From assembly GCF_964199755.1 (NCBI RefSeq), contig NC_133914.1, forward strand, positions 3,286,001 to 3,350,000: 64,000 nucleotides of DNA, given 5' to 3'. The notes below the pieces were generated by a model. The model searched no databases. It was not told the DNA's origin and saw only the letters and a program-made list of their open reading frames with translations. A program made the translations under genes and the position numbers. This stretch comes from Larus michahellis (taxonomy: Eukaryota; Chordata; Aves; Charadriiformes; Laridae). Of this stretch, positions 49,001 through 61,639 are shown one piece after another (positions within the stretch are counted from its first letter, which is position 1; every line of letters starts with the position of its first letter).

Positions 49001-51688
49001 AAACCCTTTCCTTGGCGGAGAGGGAGCGGGATAAATACTCTGCGTTTTGCTTCTCTCTAGCCATCTGTGAAGTTAGTGGTGTCCCTTTCTCAGAGCTGGA
49101 GCCAGTATTGGAGAGATGCACCCCAGAGCAGCTCCATCGCATTGAGGAACGTAACCATGTGAGTGCCTGGGCCTGGGGAAGGGCTGGTGACACACGGGAG
49201 GGACGTTCTCTCCTCACCTGCAATAGCTGAAGAGTCAAGAACAGGGCTCTTTAGAACAAGAGGTGGCATTTGCTAGTTCTGAGTTCCTGCAGTTGCCATC
49301 TGCCTCTCTCTTGCTGCAACCTGGTCACGAAGCCGCCTTGCCCTCGGTGGTATTCCAGCGCCACTGGCACTAGCTGTTGTTGAGGGAGAGGGGGGCGATG
49401 GTCTCAGGGGGGATCCCAGATTACATCTGCGTTTGTTTCAGGCCCTCATTGAGTCTACGGATCGACTGTGGCACATCCACTGTCTCCGAGACTTCAAGAA
49501 CGAGAAGCCAGAAGCGTTTGAATCCTGGCGGGAGATGTACCTTCGCCTGCACGAGGCACGAGAGCAGCGGCTGCTCATGTTATCCCGGAAGATTGGCTCA
49601 GCTCATAGCAACAAAGGTAAGGGAGGGCTGAATGACGAGAGAGGGGTCTGGGAATGCTGCCTTGGGGATGTCTTTGTGTGGGGAAGGTCTTCCGGAGTGG
49701 CTGGTTTAAATCTAGTCCAATTTAGGAGTTGCTTAACTCTCTGTTCTCTACTAAGACAAGCACTGAGGAGCCTCCTTTATCATAAGCTGCATCTAAGCAA
49801 TGTTTCCCTTCGGTCTCCTACAGGTCAAGGAGCCAAAACTGTGTTTCTGGCCTCTCCACCAAAGGCCCCTCGGGACGTGCGAAGGAGACAAAAGAAGTTT
49901 GGAACTGGGGGACCTCTTGTGCCAGAGAAGACCAAGTGAGTATTTGTCAGTAGCGCCTTGCTGTTCCTGCCTGCTGTGCCTTAGCCTGAAATGTCTGTTC
50001 CATCTCTCTTTCAGAATAAAAGCAGTCTTGTGCACCGCGAGCAAAAGCCACGCTCGTGGGAGTGAGGAGAAGTTCTATGATGGGCCCAGCACCGGCAGTG
50101 CCCACTCTGTCCCACCTTCAGCAACCACCTTCTCCTCCTGTGACCCCAGGAAACCACCAGTGAAAAGTAAGTACAAACCACAGAACATCCCTTCGGCTCC
50201 TAGAGCTCCTCCTTTGCAAACACCTGAAGCTGCTGTTTCTGTTGCAAGACAAATCCTGGCTCTGCAGGAGGGGTCATTTTTGTTGGCTCCTCTCCTCTCC
50301 TCTCCTCTCCTCTCCTCTCCTCTCCTCTCCTCTCCTCTCCTCTCCTCTCCTCTCCTCTCCTCTCCTCTCCTCTCCCTCTCCTCTCCCTCTCCTCTCCCTC
50401 TCCTCTCCCTCTCCTCTCCCTCTCCTCTCCCTCTCCTCTCCCTCTCCTCTCCTCTCCTCTCAAGGAAAGGCTAAAGGCTCTTCAAAGTCCTTGCACAAGA
50501 AAAACCACAGGCAAACGTGCGATTCAGCTGCCTGCTCGGTGCCGACTGTCTCAGCCTGTCCTAATGGTACAGGTGAGGCACAAACCCTGCCTTGCCCCTC
50601 CTGCTGTCCGTCTGTGTTTGTCCAGCTGTTGGGAACCATGAAATTGTCCTGCAGCTCCCTTGGGAAGGAAGCAGGGAGAGTGTCACCAGAGATCTGTGCT
50701 CTTGCCATGCAGAAAGCTGAGTGGGCTCTCCTCGGTGCGTGACCTGAAAATACAACAGGTCGTGGCCAAAGAGCACACGCTTACGCCTGCCTTGCTTCTG
50801 CTTTGACAGGGCTGCAGCTTGGAATTGCTCTCTGCTCTCCTAGGCTGTGGCTGCTTGTCCTGGTTCCGGCTGGGAGGGACAGGGTTAATTTTCCCCAGAA
50901 TCCGAGCTTTGCAATGGATGGACTGGGAAGAGGTGCTTGGAGCTTGCCGACATTAGACAAGCACTGAGGAGCCTCCTTTATCATAAGCTGCATCTGAGCA
51001 ATGTTTCCCTTTGGTCTCCTACAGGTCAAGCAGCCAAAACTGTGTTTCTGGCCTCTCCACCAAAGGCCCCTCAGAACGAAGAAAGGAGACAAGAGAGGTC
51101 TGGGACTGGACGAGCTCTTCTGCCAGAGAAGACCAAGTGAGTATTTGTCAGTAGCGCTTGCTGTTCCGGATGTCTTTGCCTGAACTGTCTGTCCCATATC
51201 TGTTCCATAATAAAACCTGTCCTGTGCACTTCTAGCAAAAGCCACGCTCGTGGGAGTGGGGGCGAGTCCCACGATGGGCCCAGCACCAGCACTCCCCACT
51301 CTGTCCCATCTTTGGGCAGGACCATGTTCTCCTCCTGGTTTTCTGAGCCCAAGAAACCACCAGCCAAGAGTAAGTACAAACCGCAGAACATCCCTTGGTC
51401 TCTTAGAGCTCCCCGTTTCCAAAGGCACAAATCTGCTGTTTCTGCTGCAAGGGAAATCCCGGCTCTGCAGGAGGGGTCACGTTGGCAGCCCCTCCCCTCC
51501 CTAAGGAGAGGCTAAAGGCTCTTCCAAATTGCAGTTTAGAATTGCTCTCTGCTCCCCTAGTCTGTGCCTGCTGCTTTAATGTCAGGGGGGTTGGGTTCAT
51601 TTGTGGATCTTTATCGTTCTCTCTTGCAGAAATTGCACCCATGATGGCCAAGGCTGTCAAAGATTTCAAAACCAGGTTCTCTCGGTAA
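46043..51688 (+). CDS. ELOA: Elongin A-like gene, array unit 3
   Basis: Exons: 46043-46093, 46727-46848, 47009-47297, 47977-48091, 48458-48613, 49061-49158, 49442-49616, 49824-49935, 50015-50166, 51025-51136, 51236-51369 and 51630-51688; optional exon 50465-50572. The leader ATG is at 46459-46461. The frame is open. Coding differences from unit 1 include H to R in LV(H/R)PGP (exon 48458-48613), A to T in VLC(A/T)ASK and ST to GS in GPST(ST/GS)AHS (exon 50015-50166). The last two are shared with unit 4. The intron following the candidate cassette exon carries a longer variant (GGGCTCTCCTCGG) shared only with unit 4. Confidence 0.88.
46250..46461 (+). promoter_or_regulatory. TATA-like core and leader exon, unit 3
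   Basis: Unit 3 equivalent: TATA-like element at 46250-46258, ATG at 46459-46461 flush with the donor. Confidence 0.45.
50287..50461. repeat. CTCCT microsatellite with CTCCCT interruptions, unit 3
   Basis: The first ~90 bases are CTCCT repeats. The rest alternates with an 11-base CTCTCCCTCTC higher-order pattern, unlike units 1 and 2. Confidence 0.95.
50856..50954. mobile_element. LTR-like fragment, unit 3
   Basis: Unit 3 copy of the short LTR-like fossil. Confidence 0.5.
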
Positions 51689-52302
51689 CAAGTTTGCCGG
51701 GCAGGCCTGGCACTTTCCCTCTCGGGGACAAGTGGCACTGAAGGAGGAGAAGGTCCCCAAACAGCCCTTTTCTTCGGACTCTGGGGAGGCTGCAGCTTTG
51801 TCATCTGGCAAAAGAAGGGCGTACAGAATCTCCCAACACAAAAACCTGGGAAGTCTTGGCACCGGTGGAGAGTGGAAGATCCAGAGACCATTTACTGTTT
51901 AACCTCTTAATACATTATTCAATGGTTTTCATTACTATTTTGCCCCTTGTCATTTTTGCCCTCATCAAGGTACGGTTCCCCCTAACAGCAATGCTGGGGA
52001 CAATACCCACACCCGAGTATGCCGCTCTCGGGTTCATTAAGGGGCAGTTGAGCAGCGCCCAAGATTGGGTTTGGGCCTCAGCTTTGCCCCGGTCAGCGCG
52101 CACAGACAGCTCCGCCGGCTCGGCCTTTGGCAGCCACGGAACCAGCGGCAGAGCTGCTCCAGAGCTGCCACCAACAACAGCCTCCACTACCGGCACCTTT
52201 TCCGAGACAGCCAAGGCCTAGGACAGCCAACATGGCTTGCAGCAGGACAATCTCTCCCCTTTACCACCCAGCCAGACCCCTGAGCGCTAACAGAGAGTTT
52301 AA

Positions 52303-52633
52303 GCATTTATAAGCATTGATGAGATCCCCCCTCAGTCGTCTTTTCTCCAGACTAAAAAGAACGAAATCCCTCAGCCTTTCTTCCTAAGAGAGGTGTTCCA
52401 GTCCCCTCAGCATCTTGGCAGCCCTTTGCTGTCCCCTCTCCAGCAGTTCCCTGTCCTTCTTGACCCAGGGAGCCCAGAACTGGACACAGCACTCCAGATG
52501 TGGCCTCCCCAGGGCAGAGCAGAGGGGGAGGATGACCTCCCTCCACCTGCTGGCCACGCTCCTCGTGATGCACCCCAGGATGCCATTGGCCGCCTTGGCC
52601 ACAAGGGCACATTGCTGGCTCGTGCTCTCCACA
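52303..52633 (-). mobile_element. CR1 LINE fragment, unit 4
   Basis: Unit 4 counterpart. The insertion predates amplification because all units carry it at the same place. Confidence 0.85.
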
Positions 52634-54009
52634 CCAATGGGGGCTCTGGTTCCTTTTCCCTCCCTCTCAGCCAAGACCAGAGCAGGGTTTAACCGGTCAT
52701 CCCCAAATGGAGCTGAGGGACGGCTGAGGAGTCAATGCCAGGGGCTCCGTGGGGCTGGGAGCACACGCAAGACTTCCCATCTCAGCTCAGCATGCTGTGC
52801 ACAGAGAATTAGTGCTCTCGTTTGCTGACCCTCGTCTCAGATTGGGGCAATAACTCCTGTCTGTGTGTCTTGGCCATTGTAAGTCTTCAGGCACTGGTTG
52901 CACAGGCTGACTCCATCTCCAGTAACCTTGCCGTGTTCAGTCCTTTCTCTGTTCATCCCATGCAGTTTTGCAAGGGGAAGGAGAGTGGGAAGCATTCTCA
53001 GGCTGTTCCTAGCTAGGGTAGGACTTTAAACCATTCCCCTGCTCCAGCAGAAAGGTGCTGTAACCTGTGCTCTTCCTATTTCCGATACCTTCTCAACGAT
53101 ATCCGTGGCAGTGTTAGTGTTTCTAGGCTTGAATTTAGTTGCCTTTGCATCACCTTGATAGATTGTGAATCTTCTGAGCACCTCCCTGTGTCAGAAAATG
53201 GCTTTTGGCTCTTCTGCTATAACTGTTTCCACTACAGTTCTGTAGCAGCTACAGCTCTACCCTGTCAGCAGGACAAATCCCCGGCACCTCTGGGTGCTAC
53301 CCACACGTTGCACCATTTCCAGTCTTTGGTTTTCTTGCCTTCTCCTTTTGAAACATTTATCAGTAATGTGAAAGAATAGGATTTGCCCGGTGTTGTGTAC
53401 AACTCTACATTACAATGCTGAAAGGTGTCAAGTATGAATATTTTCTGGGGTTGAAAATAGGGCTGCTGGCACACACGTGTATGAGTGAAACTACGGACAC
53501 CCCTGTAACCGTTTGGAAATGGTCTTTTTTTCTCCAGCAGAGAAGATACAAACTCTGCTGCGGGACTGAAGGAAGAAACAGGGCCAATGGTTGCGTTTGC
53601 CAGGGACCGTGTTGAGCCACAGTGTGGGCAAAGGAACAGCGGTTCTGAACTCTGAGGGGACGCCGGCATTTTTAGCTCAGTTGGGTTCTTTTTTTCCCCC
53701 GTTTTGTTTCCCCATCGATTGAGGTAGGTGGTGCAGCGCGTTACCTGCCCCGGACCCCGTGAATCCCGAGGGAGACTCTGCATTAACGTCAGCCCGGAGG
53801 TGCAGGGACGGAGGGCTTGCAGACCCACTTAGCCGTGGTTACGGCACTATTGCATCCCCCTCAGCATCCCAGCGCAAGAGCACTGAAACACACCGTTACT
53901 GGTGGTGTCAGTTTCCCTCTTCCAAAACAATCAAGAAAACCCAAACTTTCAGTCATGGCAATGAATTCCTAAATGCAATGGAGATGGATCAGTGGTTTCT
54001 GGTGAACAG

Positions 54010-57000
54010 AAGCATCTCAGGAGCCTGTCTGAGCTGCCCATCACAGTGGACGCTCTTGTGGTAAAGAGCTGGGAAATCTCTCCCACCTCCCTCCTGTCTC
54101 TCAAGTCACCGGATAATCCTGGCCACGGCAATGCTGCTTTCCCGGGAATGGGGCCTGTTGCCTCGGCCACCTGCTGCAGCCCGCTGTCACAGGCGCGATT
54201 GTGATGCGGTCCTAGAGATAAAAGGCACGCGGACGGAGCGGGGCAGAGCGAGTGTGAAGCCTTGGAGGACAGTGGGTCGCCCTCGCTGCTTCCAGAAGCT
54301 TCACACTTGATTGCGATCTGCAAGTTGGAGCAGTTTCTGACGCTAACGGGATTGGCATAAGATTAGGAAGTGCTAATCCTGACAATTATTTGTGACGACT
54401 TCTGTCTTCAAACCTACCCGCAGCCATGGTAAATACTAACTTGGGTTATTGCTACTAATAATTAATGTTTGCCTAAGGCAGAGTTAAGTCGTCTTTGATT
54501 TACAGAAATGCTGTAATGGCCACTGAAATCATTATGGCTTATATGGGGTATCTCTGCCGTTAGATCAAGGGGGTTTCTTTCTACCTGGCAGGGATAGGCA
54601 GCGGGGTAACTTTATTCACTCTGTCGGAAGTTTAGCAGAGGTGAGAATGCTGCGTGTTTTGCTAAGATGAATTGATGTCTGGGCTCTCTCCAGAAGGAGA
54701 TCGCTGTTGGGAAGACTGTGACCGGCCCACGGAAACCCGAGCTTGTCGCAGACTTTGCCAGGAAGTTCTTAGCCGGGCGGAAGAAGCTGGGCCTGGTGTC
54801 CCCAGAGAGAGACAGGTAAGTGAACCTGTTGGGTGATCTTGATGGATAAACTACATTCTATTTTTGAAGTGGGGATGATAAACTTCTCTGATGAAGGTAA
54901 TAAAGGTGAAGGCTCTGCGAACACTTTTAAGACAAGTGTGCTGACTCTGCCCGGGGTTTCTCCTTGCTTTGGCAGAAAATCAGTGGGCTTTTCCAGCAGT
55001 TCTGAGGAGGATGATGATGAGGACAACTGTGAACCACCTACTATGTCCTTTGAGGAGTACCTCACTTATGACCAGCCCCAGAAAAAGAAGCAAGCGGTCA
55101 AACCCTCTGCGTCACCTGGGCAGAAAGACCACTGGCACAGCACCTGTTTGCCGTGCCAAGACGGCCTCGACAGCGCCTGCTTGAGTGCGAAAAGCCCAAG
55201 CCTCAAGCGTACAAATGAGAAAAGGGCAGAGAAGGAACCACCAGAGGCTCCTGAACCAAAGAGGGTAAGGTTCTGAAGGATCTGCAAGTGAACCGAGAAG
55301 GTGGGATCAGCTGCTCTCGGTCCTCGGCCATCTGGGGCTTCTTAGTTTTCCCCTTGGAGGTGCTGGCTGTGTAAAACCTTGACAGATGAAGCTTTTTCCT
55401 CAACTTTGAAACACTTTGCACTTCAAAAAGTGTGTTTATAATCTTAGCAGCCTTTTATGATGCTGTAATGGTGCCTCATACCCAAGCTTTGGATTTCCCC
55501 CACTTTGGGAGGTTCCCCTCTCCTCCACCACTGCAGAGCTTTTTCTAGGAGGCAGGGAGGAGGAGAAGAGGCAGGAGGAGTAAACGAGTGTTTGACTAAA
55601 TGAGTTCTTTGCATTGTTAATCTGCCTCGGGTTCTTGACGGAGGCCTTTGGTGCTCAACCTTGTAGGTTAAAGATGTGGATGGCTCTTACTGGATGGAGC
55701 CAAGAGCTGAGTGATTCAGATCCCGAATTTTGGCGTCTTTGTATTGATGGCCTAGACAGAGCCACAGTAACGTGGCAGAAGGGCAGCCTCCCGCTGAGGC
55801 TACTCCCTGGTGTGAGCTGATCAGCGTTGAGCGGCTTCTTCAAAATATCAAACAAAATGCAGTTCAGCACAGTTTGTACGCTGGCAGGATGTAACATTCT
55901 CCCGTATTCTTGGCTGACTTGCATGCACGTCGTCTCCTTCCAGATACTGTTAGATGTGGACATAAAGTTGCCCGACATCCCGCTGCCGCCGATCCAGGCC
56001 AGCTGCAGCCCTCCTCCTCCAGTTGAGTCCGCTCCCCGTTCACAGAGAAAAAGGAAAGGTACGTTGGGCAGGCAAATAGGTCTGAAATGGGCTGCAGCCA
56101 CTGTGTGTGGGAGGGAGGGGATGGTGGCTGGGTTTGAGTCCTTCTCTTGGGGTCTGGCGTCCCACCTGTAATGCCCAGAGCCCGGGATTCAGACAAGCGG
56201 TGGCTTCTCTCCCATGTGCTCTAGCAGGAATGAGGAAGATCCTCTGCTGACCCTGCTGGAGCCTGGGGCTTTGGACTTGCCCTTCCTCAACTAGGCTGTG
56301 GGTCTCTTAGAGAAGCCCTTTTGCTTGCTTCTGGGGGACTCTGATTTGTGTCTCCTGTGCCATTCCTCAGGATGGGCTCTTCTTTCTTCACTTCCCTTCT
56401 TACCCCAACTCTTTCACTTTACAGCACCGGCCTTGACACCTGAAGAGAGCGAAGAGGGGCTCTCATGCTACCGGCAGAATTCAAAGACGCTAGTGCATCC
56501 AGGCCCTAAAACCGCCCCGGTCCCACGGACGGTGCCTCCTCCTCCCCAAAGTGCCCGACTCCTCACTAACAGCATTGACTGTAAGTACCCTTCCTCATCT
56601 GTCTTAAAGTCGTGTTGCCAGGCAGATATACTGCTGTCTTCCTAACTTGTCTGTATCTATCCCAGCAGCATCGGGCTGGGAGCACATGAATGGTTAGTTG
56701 CCCCTTGTCGCAAGGCAAGCGAACTCATATGGGGCACATCTCCCTGAAAGCTCAGGTGCTGCACCATCGGCAGCCAGCGTGCTTTGAGGGGGTGCTCAAG
56801 CACGGGAAACAGGGGTAAACGGAGCCTTGCGCAGGCACCCCTTCACTGGGAGAGACTGGGGCCTGATGGCCCACTAGAGCTACGGCACCTGCGGTTCCTT
56901 TCTTCTTCCCCTCCTCTGCCGTAGTGGCGTGCAGCGCTGCACTGCTCTCCACTGCTTTCAACAAGTCAAACCCTTTCCTTGGCGGAGAAGGAGCGGGATA

Positions 57001-59650
57001 AATACTCTGCGTTTTGCTTCTCTCTAGCCATCTGTGAAGTTAGTGGTGTCCCTTTCTCAGAGCTGGAGCCAGTATTGGAGAGATGCACCCCAGAGCAGCT
57101 CCATCGCATTGAGGAACGTAACCATGTGAGTGCCTGGGCCTGGGGAAGGGCTGGTGACACGCGGGAGTGACGTTCTCTCCTCACCTGCAATAGCTGAAGA
57201 GTCAAGAACAGGGCTCTTTAGAACAAGAGGTGGCATTTGCTAGTTCTGAGTTCCTGCAGTTGCCATCTGCCTCTCTCTTGCTGCAACCTGGTCACGAAGC
57301 CGCCTTGCCCTCGGTGGTATTCCAGCGCCACTGGCACTAGCTGTTGTTGAGGGAGAGGGGGGCGATGGTCTCAGGGGGGATCCCAGATTACATCTGCGTT
57401 TGTTTCAGGCCCTCATTGAGTCTACGGATCGACTGTGGCACATCCACTGTCTCCGAGACTTCAAGAACGAGAAGCCAGAAGCGTTTGAATCCTGGCGGGA
57501 GATGTACCTTCGCCTGCACGAGGCACGAGAGCAGCGGCTGCTCATGTTATCCCGGAAGATTGGCTCAGCTCATAGCAACAAAGGTAAGGGAGGGCTGAAT
57601 GACGAGAGAGGGGTCTGGGAATGCTGCCTTGGGGATGTCTTTGTGTGGGGAAGGTCTTCCGGAGTGGCTGGTTTAAATCTAGTCCAATTTAGGAGTTGCT
57701 TAACTCTCTGTTCTCTACTAAGACAAGCACTGAGGAGCCTCCTTTATCATAAGCTGCATCTAAGCAATGTTTCCCTTCGGTCTCCTACAGGTCAAGGAGC
57801 CAAAACTGTGTTTCTGGCCTCTCCACCAAAGGCCCCTCGGGACGTGCGAAGGAGACAAAAGAAGTTTGGAACTGGGGGACCTCTTGTGCCAGAGAAGACC
57901 AAGTGAGTATTTGTCAGTAGCGCCTTGCTGTTCCTGCCTGCTGTGCCTTAGCCTGAAATGTCTGTTCCATCTCTCTTTCAGAATAAAAGCAGTCTTGTGC
58001 ACCGCGAGCAAAAGCCACGCTCGTGGGAGTGAGGAGAAGTTCTATGATGGGCCCAGCACCGGCAGTGCCCACTCTGTCCCACCTTCAGCAACCACCTTCT
58101 CCTCCTGTGACCCCAGGAAACCACCAGTGAAAAGTAAGTACAAACCACAGAACATCCCTTCGGCTCCTAGAGCTCCTCCTTTGCAAACACCTGAAGCTGC
58201 TGTTTCTGTTGCAAGACAAATCCTGGCTCTGCAGGAGGGGTCATTTTTGTTGGCTCCTCTCCTCTCCTCTCCTCTCCTCTCCTCTCCTCTCCTCTCCTCT
58301 CCTCTCCTCTCCTCTCCTCTCCTCTCCTCTCCTCTCCTCTCCTCTCCTCTCCTCTCCTCTCCTCTCCTCTCCTCTCCTCTCCCTCTCCTCTCCTCTCCCT
58401 CTCCTCTCCTCTCCTCTCCTCTCAAGGAAAGGCTAAAGGCTCTTCAAAGTCCTTGCACAAGAAAAACCACAGGCAAACGTGCGATTCAGCTGCCTGCTCG
58501 GTGCCGACTGTCTCAGCCTGTCCTAATGGTACAGGTGAGGCACAAACCCTGCCTTGCCCCTCCTGCTGTCCGTCTGTGTTTGTCCAGCTGTTGGGAACCA
58601 TGAAATTGTCCTGCAGCTCCCTTGGGAAGGAAGCAGGGAGAGTGTCACCAGAGATCTGTGCTCTTGCCATGCAGAAAGCTGAGTGGGCTCTCCTCGGTGT
58701 GTGACCTGAAAATACAACAGGTCGTGGCCAAAGAGCACACGCTTACGCCTGCCTTGCTTCTGCTTTGACAGGGCTGCAGCTTGGAATTGCTCTCTGCTCT
58801 CCTAGGCTGTGGCTGCTTGTCCTGGTTCCGGCTGGGAGGGACAGGGTTAATTTTCCCCAGAATCCGAGCTTTGCAATGGATGGACTGGGAAGAGGTGCTT
58901 GGAGCTTGCCGACATTAGACAAGCACTGAGGAGCCTCCTTTATCATAAGCTGCATCTGAGCAATGTTTCCCTTTGGTCTCCTACAGGTCAAGCAGCCAAA
59001 ACTGTGTTTCTGGCCTCTCCACCAAAGGCCCCTCAGAACGAAGAAAGGAGACAAGAGAGGTCTGGGACTGGACGAGCTCTTCTGCCAGAGAAGACCAAGT
59101 GAGTATTTGTCAGTAGCGCTTGCTGTTCCGGATGTCTTTGCCTGAACTGTCTGTCCCATATCTGTTCCATAATAAAACCTGTCCTGTGCACTTCTAGCAA
59201 AAGCCACGCTCGTGGGAGTGGGGGCGAGTCCCACGATGGGCCCAGCACCAGCACTCCCCACTCTGTCCCATCTTTGGGCAGGACCATGTTCTCCTCCTGG
59301 TTTTCTGAGCCCAAGAAACCACCAGCCAAGAGTAAGTACAAACCGCAGAACATCCCTTGGTCTCTTAGAGCTCCCCGTTTCCAAAGGCACAAATCTGCTG
59401 TTTCTGCTGCAAGGGAAATCCCGGCTCTGCAGGAGGGGTCACGTTGGCAGCCCCTCCCCTCCCTAAGGAGAGGCTAAAGGCTCTTCCAAATTGCAGTTTA
59501 GAATTGCTCTCTGCTCCCCTAGTCTGTGCCTGCTGCTTTAATGTCAGGGGGGTTGGGTTCATTTGTGGATCTTTATCGTTCTCTCTTGCAGAAATTGCAC
59601 CCATGATGGCCAAGGCTGTCAAAGATTTCAAAACCAGGTTCTCTCGGTAA
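54010..59650 (+). CDS. ELOA: Elongin A-like gene, array unit 4 (last)
   Basis: Exons: 54010-54060, 54694-54815, 54976-55264, 55944-56058, 56425-56580, 57028-57125, 57409-57583, 57791-57902, 57982-58133, 58987-59098, 59198-59331 and 59592-59650; optional exon 58427-58534. The leader ATG is at 54426-54428. The frame is open. The GAT run in the acidic segment matches unit 1, the 56.2-57.2 kb introns match unit 2, and the C-terminal residues ([16 protein letters not shown]) match unit 3. Only this copy is followed by unique 3' flanking DNA, with a canonical AATAAA at 60225-60230. It may therefore retain the ancestral 3' end. Confidence 0.88.
54217..54428 (+). promoter_or_regulatory. TATA-like core and leader exon, unit 4
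   Basis: Unit 4 equivalent: TATA-like element at 54217-54225, ATG at 54426-54428 flush with the donor. Confidence 0.45.
58253..58423. repeat. CTCCT microsatellite, unit 4
   Basis: About 171 bases, mostly pure CTCCT with two CTCCCT interruptions near its 3' end. Confidence 0.96.
58818..58916. mobile_element. LTR-like fragment, unit 4
   Basis: Unit 4 copy of the short LTR-like fossil. Confidence 0.5.
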
Positions 59651-59914
59651 CAAGTTTGCCGGGCAGGCCTGGCACTTTCCCTCTCGGGGACAAGTGGCAC
59701 TGAAGGAGGAGAAGGTCCCCAAACAGCCCTTTTCTTCGGACTCTGGGGAGGCTGCAGCTTTGTCATCTGGCAAAAGAAGGGCGTACAGAATCTCCCAACA
59801 CAAAAACCTGGGAAGTCTTGGCACAGGTGGAGAGTGGAAGATCCAGAGACCATTTACTGTTTAACCTCTTAATACATTATTCAATGGTTTTCATTAGTAT
59901 TTTGCCCCTTGTCA

Positions 59915-60576
59915 CTCTGTCTGAGCGGACACTGGGAGTCACGGGACTCTTTCCTCATGATCTGGTACCTGTTGGGGCCAAAGCCCCACCTGGACCCTCT
60001 GGAACAGGTCAGACCAGTGGCCTGTCTGCTCATCCATCCTTTGGCAAGCACACCAAGTCCTGAGGCTTTGCTCTCTCCTCATGTATGTTCATAAAATCTT
60101 AGCTTTCAACCTTCTCTCTGCTGTTACTGTAGATTTTGTGCAGATGATTACGTTGTCATGCAGGGATGCCAAGAGCCATTAGGGACTTGTTCTCTGCTGA
60201 TGTTGTTTTCTGCTGGCTACTGGGAATAAAACTCTGAGGGGTTTTGGGAGAAATCTAACTTTGCATCAAATCAGATTTTAATTTTTTTTTTTTGAGAGAG
60301 AGAAAGAGGGGACTTTGTCTGCCTCTGAAATTAAAAACAGTTTTTAAGATCAATTGTTTGGAGGTTCTAGCAGGGGAGCACAGCTTCCTTGTACCCTTGA
60401 CGGATGAATGGTGTGTCTCTATTGGGGAACATCATCTTTGACTGAGCGCGCAGCTTCAGGAGGGACACACATGGAGCAGAGGGAAGAAGGGGACACCCCC
60501 CTCACCAATCACATCAGCCGAATCAACCCTGGTGACCCATGGGGTGACAGATGTCACAGCCAGATCGCCCTCACAT
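59915..60576 (+). other. Unique 3' flank of the array with poly(A) signal
   Basis: Single-copy DNA starts at the breakpoint. AATAAA lies at 60225-60230, about 575 bases after the last unit's stop, so this is a plausible ancestral ELOA 3' UTR. A T-run and GA-rich stretch follow near 60280-60310. No coding exon was recognised. Confidence 0.5.
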
Positions 60577-60642
60577 CCAAAGGTTGGATCAGATCATCCT
60601 TGAGGTCCCTTCCAACCTGGAATTCTATGATTCTGTGAGATC
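60577..60642 (+). mobile_element. CR1 LINE 3' terminus
   Basis: GATCAGATCATCCTTGAGGT, then CCCTTCCAACC and the CR1 tail ATTCTATGATTCTGTG. Only the extreme 3' end is clear. Confidence 0.8.
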
Positions 60643-61059
60643 AATGAAGGCATCGGTTTGTCTCTTTTGGTGGAAAGACGGAATCCTTTTATTTTGTTTT
60701 CTGTGTGGAACTGAGAAGGAATTATTGCCAGTGTGGGAGCTGGTGCTTAAGTCCCGTCTCTTCCCTGTACGTTTTCTTCTGCACCCTCTTGGAAAAAGCA
60801 AGGATTTTAGTCTTTAACCTGAAACCACTTGACTGGGGGTGGAAGGAAGTGAATAAGGGAATGTGGTTTGTTTTTAATGTGTGCGTAGTACATAGGAGGA
60901 TTTCCAAAAGCTGGGTTGTGCTTGGTGCCTGGGGAAGTGGAGGTCTGAAAGGAAAGAGTGTGCTATGTAGCCCAGTGGCTGGGGCCGCTGGGCTTGGTGG
61001 AAGCATGAGGAGGTGCCCTGGAGCAGAGCTCCCCTGGGGAGGGAGGTCGGGAGCCCAAG

Positions 61060-61566
61060 TTCTACAAGTACTGTGTCCAGCTCCGGAGCCCTCAGCACAA
61101 GAAGGACATGGACCTGTTGGAGTGGGGACTCGGAGACGATCCGAGGGCTGGAGCCCCTCTGCTGTGAGGACAGGCTGAGAGAGCTGGGGGGGGTTCAGCC
61201 TGGAGAAGAGAAGGCTCCGGGCAGACCTTCCAGCCCCTTCCAGTAGCTGAAGGGGGCCTACAAGAAAGCTGGGGAGGGGCTGTTTGCAAGGGCCTGTAGC
61301 GAGAGGACGAGGGGCAACAGTTTAAACTAGAGCAGGGCAGGTTCAGATCAGACATGAGGAAGAAGTTCTGTACACTGAGGGTGGTGAGACACCGGCCCAG
61401 GTTGCCCAGAGAGGGGGTGGAGGCCCCATCCCTGGAGACATTCAAGGCCAGGCTGGATGAGGCTCTGAGCAGCCTGATCTAGTTACAGATGTCCCTGCTG
61501 ACTGCAGGGGGTTGGACGAGATGGCCTTTAGAGGTCCCTTCCAACCCAACACATCCTGTGATTCCA
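61060..61566 (+). mobile_element. CR1 LINE fragment, 5'-truncated
   Basis: The segment runs from TACTGTGTCCAGCTC through CTGGAGACATTCAAGGCCAG to the 3' end GGTCCCTTCCAACCCAACAC and CCTGTGATTC. This is about 500 bases of typical CR1 3' sequence in plus orientation. It ends roughly 100 bases before the PITHD1 GC-box cluster. Confidence 0.9.
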
Positions 61567-61639
61567 CGAAAAGAGGGAAATCATGCCGCAATAAAAGCCG
61601 AAAATGCACCCCCCCTCCTCCTCCTGCTGCTGCCCCTGA

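Larger units (their letters stand above)
27540..59914 (+). repeat. Tandem array of four ~7.9-8.0 kb Elongin A-like gene units
   Basis: Corresponding points recur every 7968, 7898, 7967 and 7962 bases (start of the terminal coding exon at 27797, 35765, 43663, 51630 and 59592). Units are nearly identical over introns, exons and spacer. Most of the length difference comes from a CTCCT microsatellite. The left edge is a diverged partial copy starting inside the last intron (about 27540). The right edge ends abruptly after CCCCTTGTCA at 59914, where the spacer sequence TTTTTGCCC of the inner units is replaced by unique DNA. Each unit contains a spacer with a CR1 fragment, a TATA-like leader, the coding exons, the microsatellite and an internal exon duplication. 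Confidence 0.97.
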
